Part shown: one piece after another, positions 60,393 through 64,000 of the stretch
Layout: every line of letters begins with the position of its first letter
Position numbering within the stretch: position 1 is the stretch's first letter
Origin: Mycobacteriales bacterium
GTDB lineage: Bacteria > Actinomycetota > Actinomycetes > BP-191
DNA: 64,000 nucleotides
Reading direction: 5' to 3'
Assembly: GCA_035714365.1 (NCBI GenBank)
Contig: DASTMB010000074.1
Coordinates: 1-64,000 of the forward strand
Program-made: the position numbers and the translations under genes
The notes under the pieces: model-generated
What the model saw: only the letters and a program-made list of their open reading frames with translations
Told to the model about the DNA's origin: nothing
Database searches by the model: none

Positions 60393-60575
60393 TTACAGGT
60401 CCGGGATGATCGATCCCCACACCCGCCCGTCGGGGGGGCAGGCACGTAAGTCGTGCTCGTAAGGAGGAACATCCACCTGGTAGGTGTAGCAGTCCATGGC
60501 CGGAGCGGCGACACTATGGACCGGCCACGCCGAAGCGGCGGCGGCGACGGCGACACCGAGGAGTAGGCGGCGCAC
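60393..60575 (-). CDS. Small secreted protein
   Basis: A 60-residue exported peptide: signal MRRLLLGVAVAAAASAWPVHS-VAAPA and a mature part with two Cys (MDCYTYQVDVPPYEHDLRACPP), aromatic-rich. CTGGAGG lies 6 nt before the GTG. It is transcribed away from the sigma-like gene. No family is recognised. The 200 nt downstream to the tRNA-Val gene hold no gene I can support. Confidence 0.6.
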   Translation of the reverse strand: MRRLLLGVAVAAAASAWPVHSVAAPAMDCYTYQVDVPPYEHDLRACPPDGRVWGSIIPDL

Positions 60576-60603
60576 GATGAACCTCCAGGAGGCTGAGGGG
60601 GCG

Positions 60604-61536
60604 ATGGAAGCCTCACGTGACGACGCGCCGCTGATTACCCCGGCGTTCGAGACGGTCTGGCCCGACGTCGAACGCCGCCTGCGGGGGATGCTGCACCGGC
60701 GCGGGCTGGACCGCGCCTCGGTGGACGACGTGGTGCAGGAGGTCGCGCTGCGCGCGCTGGCCAACCACGTGACGTACGCCTCCGCGTCGGACCTGCTGCG
60801 CTGGGCGGCGCCGGTCGCGTGCAACCTGCACGTCGACCTGGTCCGCCACCGCGCCCGGCTGCTGGAGCCGCCGGAGGCGGAGGAGCACGCGGCGGCCGAC
60901 GACGTGGCGCGGGAGGTGGCGCACCGGATCGAGCTGCAACGCGCGTTCCGCGGCATCGCGGCGCTCCGCCCGGCCGACCGCGAGGCGATCATCGAGGCGG
61001 TCACCGAGCACGCGGCGCCGTGCTCGCGCAAGGAGGCGGTCCGGCTCGCCGTGCGGCGGCACCGGGCGCGCAGCCGGCTGATGCTGGTGCTCGAGCAGCT
61101 CGCGGCGTGGGTCGCCGGGGTCCGGGCGTTGCGGCCGGGGCGGCGCGCCGTCGCGGTCGCGGCGCTGGCGCCGGTGGCGGCGGTGCAGCTCGTGGTGGCC
61201 TGGCACGTGCCGTCCGCGGCGGGCGGCTCGGCGGTGCGGCCGGCGACGGTCGCGCCGGTGGTCGTGCGGCCGGTCGCCGTCACCCACGAGCTGACGGCGG
61301 CACGGCGCGCCACGGCCGCGGCGCACGCGCCGACGGCCGCCGTCGCGCCACGGCGTGCCACGACGACCACCGTACGTCCGGCGGCGCCGCACCGGCCGCC
61401 GATCGTCAAGGTGAGCGGGCCGCGCGGCATCGGCGCGCAGGCGGGCACCGACCCGCGCCGCCCGGACGACCACGTGCTCTGCACGGGCTTCCACGGCCTG
61501 CCCGACGACGCCCTCAGCGAGGTCTGCGTCCTGTAA
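60604..61536 (+). CDS. ECF sigma-like protein with a C-terminal membrane segment
   Basis: A 310-residue protein. Residues about 15-90 match sigma region 2 (MLHRRGLDRASVDDVVQEVALRALANHV). A region resembling a weak region 4 follows (about 120-165), then one membrane segment (AVAVAALAPVAAVQLVVAWHV, near 180-205) and a Pro/Arg/Thr-rich tail outside or at the wall that ends with a Cys pair. The combination of sigma region 2 with a membrane anchor is unusual. A GGAGG lies 12 nt before the ATG at 60604; an ATG at 60577 is also possible. Confidence 0.65.
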   Translation: MEASRDDAPLITPAFETVWPDVERRLRGMLHRRGLDRASVDDVVQEVALRALANHVTYASASDLLRWAAPVACNLHVDLVRHRARLLEPPEAEEHAAADDVAREVAHRIELQRAFRGIAALRPADREAIIEAVTEHAAPCSRKEAVRLAVRRHRARSRLMLVLEQLAAWVAGVRALRPGRRAVAVAALAPVAAVQLVVAWHVPSAAGGSAVRPATVAPVVVRPVAVTHELTAARRATAAAHAPTAAVAPRRATTTTVRPAAPHRPPIVKVSGPRGIGAQAGTDPRRPDDHVLCTGFHGLPDDALSEVCVL

Positions 61537-61597
61537 TCACCGCCGCGCGCACGCGTGTACCTCCCGTGTACGGGGGCCTCGTGCGGGCGGAGCCACG

Positions 61598-61885
61598 GTG
61601 GCGGCGGTACGGCTGAGCGTGCTGGACCTGGACAGACGGATCGCCGTCGTCCGGGTGAGCGACGACGGCGACCCGTCGTTCGTGCACGTGCTGCGCGGCA
61701 CGCTGGCCGCGATGATCGACGACGCGAGCTGGCACATCGTCGTGGCGTTCATGGACGAGGAGCCGCCGCGCCCGGCGGTCGTCGCGGTGCTGGACCAGGC
61801 CCGCCGGTGGGCGGGCGACGCGGGCTGCCGGCTCTCGGTCACCACGCTGCGTGACCTGTCGTGGGTCGCCAAGAACGATCCGTGA
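61598..61885 (+). CDS. Small cytosolic protein, STAS-like
   Basis: A 95-residue protein with an alternating beta/alpha pattern (VRLSVLDLDRRIAVVRVSDDGDPSF, WHIVVAFMDEEPP, DQARRWAGDAGCRLSVTT) that resembles a short STAS domain of anti-anti-sigma factors. The phosphorylated Ser of such factors cannot be assigned. It starts with GTG and lies 61 nt after the sigma-like gene. Moderate support only. Confidence 0.5.
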   Translation: MAAVRLSVLDLDRRIAVVRVSDDGDPSFVHVLRGTLAAMIDDASWHIVVAFMDEEPPRPAVVAVLDQARRWAGDAGCRLSVTTLRDLSWVAKNDP

Positions 61886-61947
61886 CCTAAGCCCCTGTCC
61901 CGAACGGCACCGCGGGAGCACACTGGGCACGTCGGAAGGACGGGCCC

Positions 61948-62424
61948 GTGCTCCAGGTGCTCAGTGGTGTCGCCCAGGTGACGGTGGCGCTGCCCGGTCC
62001 CGGCGGCGTGACCCTGTACGCGCAGAAGCGCGCGGGGGAGCGGACGCCGCGGGTGGTGGCCGAGGCGTACGACCACGCCGGGCTGGTCGTCGCGGGCGAG
62101 CTGTCGGTCCTCGACGTCAACCAGGCGCTCACGTCGTTGCGGATCAAGGGGGAGCAGGGGCGCCGGCTCGCGCTGCGCGACGACGGTCGCGGCCACGGCG
62201 GGTACCTCGACCTGGTCACCGGCGGCGGCGACGCGACGCTCGTGGCGACCGGCCCCGGCGACCGGCGCGCGGAGTTCACGACGACGGCGACCGCGCTCGC
62301 CGAGTCCGTCGGCAGCGTGCTGCGGCACTACCTCGCGCTGACCCGGTCCGGGCCGCCGCCGACGATCGTGCTGCCGGACGCTCAGCCCAGCGCGCGCGCC
62401 GCGTTGATCCGGCCGGTGCCGTAG
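61948..62424 (+). CDS. Protein of unknown function
   Basis: A 158-residue cytosolic protein without a recognised family. Beta-rich start (LQVLSGVAQVTVALPGPGGVTLYAQ), a Gly-rich middle and a helical end; it ends with a Pro-rich tail that overlaps the convergent subtilase gene by 43 nt. GGAAGGACG lies before the GTG at 61948, which supports translation. Confidence 0.5.
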   Translation: MLQVLSGVAQVTVALPGPGGVTLYAQKRAGERTPRVVAEAYDHAGLVVAGELSVLDVNQALTSLRIKGEQGRRLALRDDGRGHGGYLDLVTGGGDATLVATGPGDRRAEFTTTATALAESVGSVLRHYLALTRSGPPPTIVLPDAQPSARAALIRPVP

Positions 62425-63569
62425 TACGGGTCCCGGCCCTTCGCGCCGCGATCGTCCGCCGTGCGCATGATCCGGTCCTTCACCTGCGCCGGCGTCCAGT
62501 CCGGGTGCTTCGACAGCAGCAGCGCCGCCAGCCCGGAGACGAACGGCGCCGCCATCGACGTGCCGGACAACGACGCGTAGGAGCGCTTGCCGGTGCGCGG
62601 GTCGTAGTACGTCGACAGGACGTTGACGCCGGGCGCGCTGACGCCGACGTAGGGCTGGTGCGTCGAGAAGACGGCGGCCCGGTCGGCCGAGTCGGTGGCG
62701 CCGACGGCGAGGACGCCGTCGCAGTTGGCGGGCGTGTTGGTCTTGTTGCCCTTCTTCGCGCCGTTGCCGGCGGAGACGACGGGCAGCCCGCCCTTGCCGA
62801 GCGCGTAGTCGACGGCCTGCTGCATCACGAACCCGCACGGCGCGCCCTCGGCGCCGAGGCTGAGGTTGAGCACGTGCGCGCCCGCGTCGGCGGCGCTGAG
62901 CATGCCGAGCGCGATGTCGCAGTCGCTGCCCGCGCCGTCGGCGGCGAGCACCTTCACCGCGAGCACCTGCGCGCCCCACGACATCCCGGCGACGCCGGTC
63001 CTGTTGTGGGTGCCGGCGGCGACGATGCCGGCGACGTGGGTGCCGTGGCTGTTGTCGTCGGTGGGGTCGTCGGTGTTGTCGACGACGTTCTTCCCGGCGC
63101 TGACGTGCCCGATCAGGTCGGGGTGGCGCAGGTCGACGCCGGTGTCGAGGACGGCGACGACGACCGGGTGGCCGGTGCCGATCTCGCGGTCCCATGCCTT
63201 CATGGCGCCGACCTTGTACAGGCCCCACTGGTACGGCAGGTACGGGTCGTTCGGCTGCCGGGACGCGGTGAACACCCGCTCCCGCTGGACCGGCACGCCG
63301 GCCGCGGCGAGCGTGGTCGCGGCCGCGTCCCGCGCCGCCACCGACCCGAACGCCGCCTCGGTCACCCGCAGCCGCCGGATGCCGCCGACGACCCGCCCGC
63401 CGAGCGCGGGGACGCGCGCGGCGGCGGTGTCGGGCAGCAGCAGCCGCGTCGGGGCGAGCTTCGGCACGGCGTAGCAGAAGCCGGGCAGGAACGCCTGCGC
63501 CGGAGCCGCCACGAGCGCCCCGCCCGCGACCGCCGCCGCGACGAGGACCGCGCGTACCCGCCTGCTCAT
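62382..63569 (-). CDS. Secreted subtilisin (S8) protease
   Basis: A 395-residue subtilase with signal peptide (about 1-27), an I9-like propeptide region (about 40-115) and a classical triad: Asp in VVAVLDTGVD, His in NSHGTHVAG, Ser in LSGTSMAAP, plus oxyanion Asn in VSAGNG. It starts with an ATG overlapping the stop of the Pro-rich membrane protein gene (ATGA), so the two are coupled. The order subtilase after a Pro-rich membrane protein is reminiscent of mycosin genes, but no ESX gene is in view and there is no C-terminal membrane helix. Confidence 0.93.
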   Translation of the reverse strand: MSRRVRAVLVAAAVAGGALVAAPAQAFLPGFCYAVPKLAPTRLLLPDTAAARVPALGGRVVGGIRRLRVTEAAFGSVAARDAAATTLAAAGVPVQRERVFTASRQPNDPYLPYQWGLYKVGAMKAWDREIGTGHPVVVAVLDTGVDLRHPDLIGHVSAGKNVVDNTDDPTDDNSHGTHVAGIVAAGTHNRTGVAGMSWGAQVLAVKVLAADGAGSDCDIALGMLSAADAGAHVLNLSLGAEGAPCGFVMQQAVDYALGKGGLPVVSAGNGAKKGNKTNTPANCDGVLAVGATDSADRAAVFSTHQPYVGVSAPGVNVLSTYYDPRTGKRSYASLSGTSMAAPFVSGLAALLLSKHPDWTPAQVKDRIMRTADDRGAKGRDPYYGTGRINAARALG

Positions 63570-64000
63570 GTGCCCACCTCCCGGACGCGCGACCGGCGCC
63601 GCCGCTGTTCCAGTACGACGGAGGCCATGACGAAACCTGCCACCGCCCCCGGCAGCGACGACGGCGGGTCGGTCCGCCGCGCCCGGAACTCCTTCACGTC
63701 GGACGCCTGCTCCGCCGCCTCGACCTCCTCCTGGCGCTCGGCCGCGGCACCCGGCTGGCCCAGCGCGCCGGGCTGCGCGCCCGGGTGGCCCTGGGCGAGC
63801 GGCTGCGGCTGCGACGCGGGCGGCGGCGGCTGCGGCGGCGCGACCGGCAGCGGCGGCGGGGGCGCCGCCACGACCGCCGCGTCGGGCACCGCCTGCAACG
63901 GCGGCACGATCGGCCGCGGCGGCAGCGGCGGGCGCGCCACGGGGTCCAGCGGCGCGACGAACGTCGTCACCAGCGCCGAGCCGAGCCCGCGCGCCGGGCG
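63566..64000 (-). CDS. Proline-rich membrane protein (partial)
   Basis: The frame is open to the right edge, so the N-terminus is outside the window. The visible 144 residues begin with ALVTTFVAPLDP, continue as a long Pro/Ala/Gln linker, then a charged stretch (AAERQEEVEAAEQASDVKEFRARRTD), a short hydrophobic segment (SLPGAVAGFVMASVVL) and a basic end (EQRRRRSRVREVGT), as in a type I or C-terminal membrane anchor. It is coupled to the subtilase gene and may be its partner at the membrane. Function is unknown. Confidence 0.6.
   Translation of the reverse strand, partial: RPARGLGSALVTTFVAPLDPVARPPLPPRPIVPPLQAVPDAAVVAAPPPPLPVAPPQPPPPASQPQPLAQGHPGAQPGALGQPGAAAERQEEVEAAEQASDVKEFRARRTDPPSSLPGAVAGFVMASVVLEQRRRRSRVREVGT

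Noticed and set aside
62382-64000. An ESX/type VII secretion locus (subtilase as mycosin, Pro-rich membrane partner, AAA+ EccA-like gene at the left end)
   Set aside because: No EccB, EccC, EccD, WXG100 or PE/PPE-like genes are in the window, the subtilase lacks a C-terminal membrane helix, and the AAA+ gene is 60 kb away.
1-64000. CRISPR arrays, insertion sequences, prophage or rRNA genes
   Set aside because: No regularly spaced repeats, transposase, integrase or phage structural genes and no rRNA were seen on either strand.

Overview
The window is very GC-rich (most third codon positions are G or C), with GTG starts, ATGA/GTGA gene overlaps, ANTAR, SsgA-like and RskA-like proteins, an LPXTG protein and CCA-encoding tRNA genes. 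This points to an actinobacterium (Actinomycetota), and the SsgA-like gene suggests a lineage with a complex, sporulating or filamentous life style. I cannot name the genus.

Layout. 1-5.5 kb: end of a PLD/zinc-ribbon protein, a CbxX-type AAA+ ATPase, and a VWA lipoprotein-like / membrane coiled-coil / PspA operon. 5.6-13.4 kb: a membrane sensor kinase and three large secreted proteins (Asp-box propeller, Ig-repeat protein, subtilase). 13.5-13.6 kb: tRNA-Val and tRNA-Cys. 14-22.1 kb: the most unusual part. A small secreted peptide whose Thr codons are almost all ACA precedes a tightly packed operon: a PLP beta-substitution enzyme, an argininosuccinate-synthase relative without the ATP P-loop, an amidinotransferase/DDAH-fold enzyme, a NodU-type carbamoyltransferase and an aspartyl-tRNA synthetase paralogue with an altered substrate pocket. 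Directly after it lies a tRNA-like gene with anticodon UGU (reads ACA), discriminator G73 and a 176-nt insertion. Then come two tandem leader-peptide genes, each with exactly two ACA codons at matching places and a conserved hairpin just after the stop. I read this as a candidate system that makes a non-standard amino acid, charges it on a dedicated tRNA and inserts it at ACA in small peptides. That is inference. ACA also occurs at least four times in ordinary genes here, so it would have to be context-dependent or competitive.

22.1-25.5 kb: more leader peptides paired with Sec-exported Cys-rich peptides, a methyltransferase, two paralogous secreted proteins and a likely immunity protein. 25.5-35.3 kb: a 3256-residue RHS/YD-repeat protein with a putative PD-(D/E)XK nuclease tip and a hydrophobic C-terminus. 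35.5-41.6 kb: a GAF/PP2C/ANTAR/GGDEF-EAL signalling block with a three-gene translationally coupled operon. 41.9-46.8 kb: secreted repeat proteins, DUF2277, a decayed PP2C 5' copy, a NYN-domain protein and tRNA-Gly.

46.9-55.3 kb: histidine utilisation (HutG-like, HutH, a partner of unknown function, HutU, HutI), interrupted by an LVIVD propeller and an LPXTG protein. 55.3-64 kb: VapBC-like toxin-antitoxin, secreted protein, SsgA-like protein, ECF sigma/anti-sigma pair, a kinase-like ATPase without the phospho-acceptor His, tRNA-Val, an ECF-like protein with a membrane segment, and a subtilase with a Pro-rich membrane partner. Several genes start 6-8 nt after a TANNNT box, as leaderless actinobacterial transcripts do.
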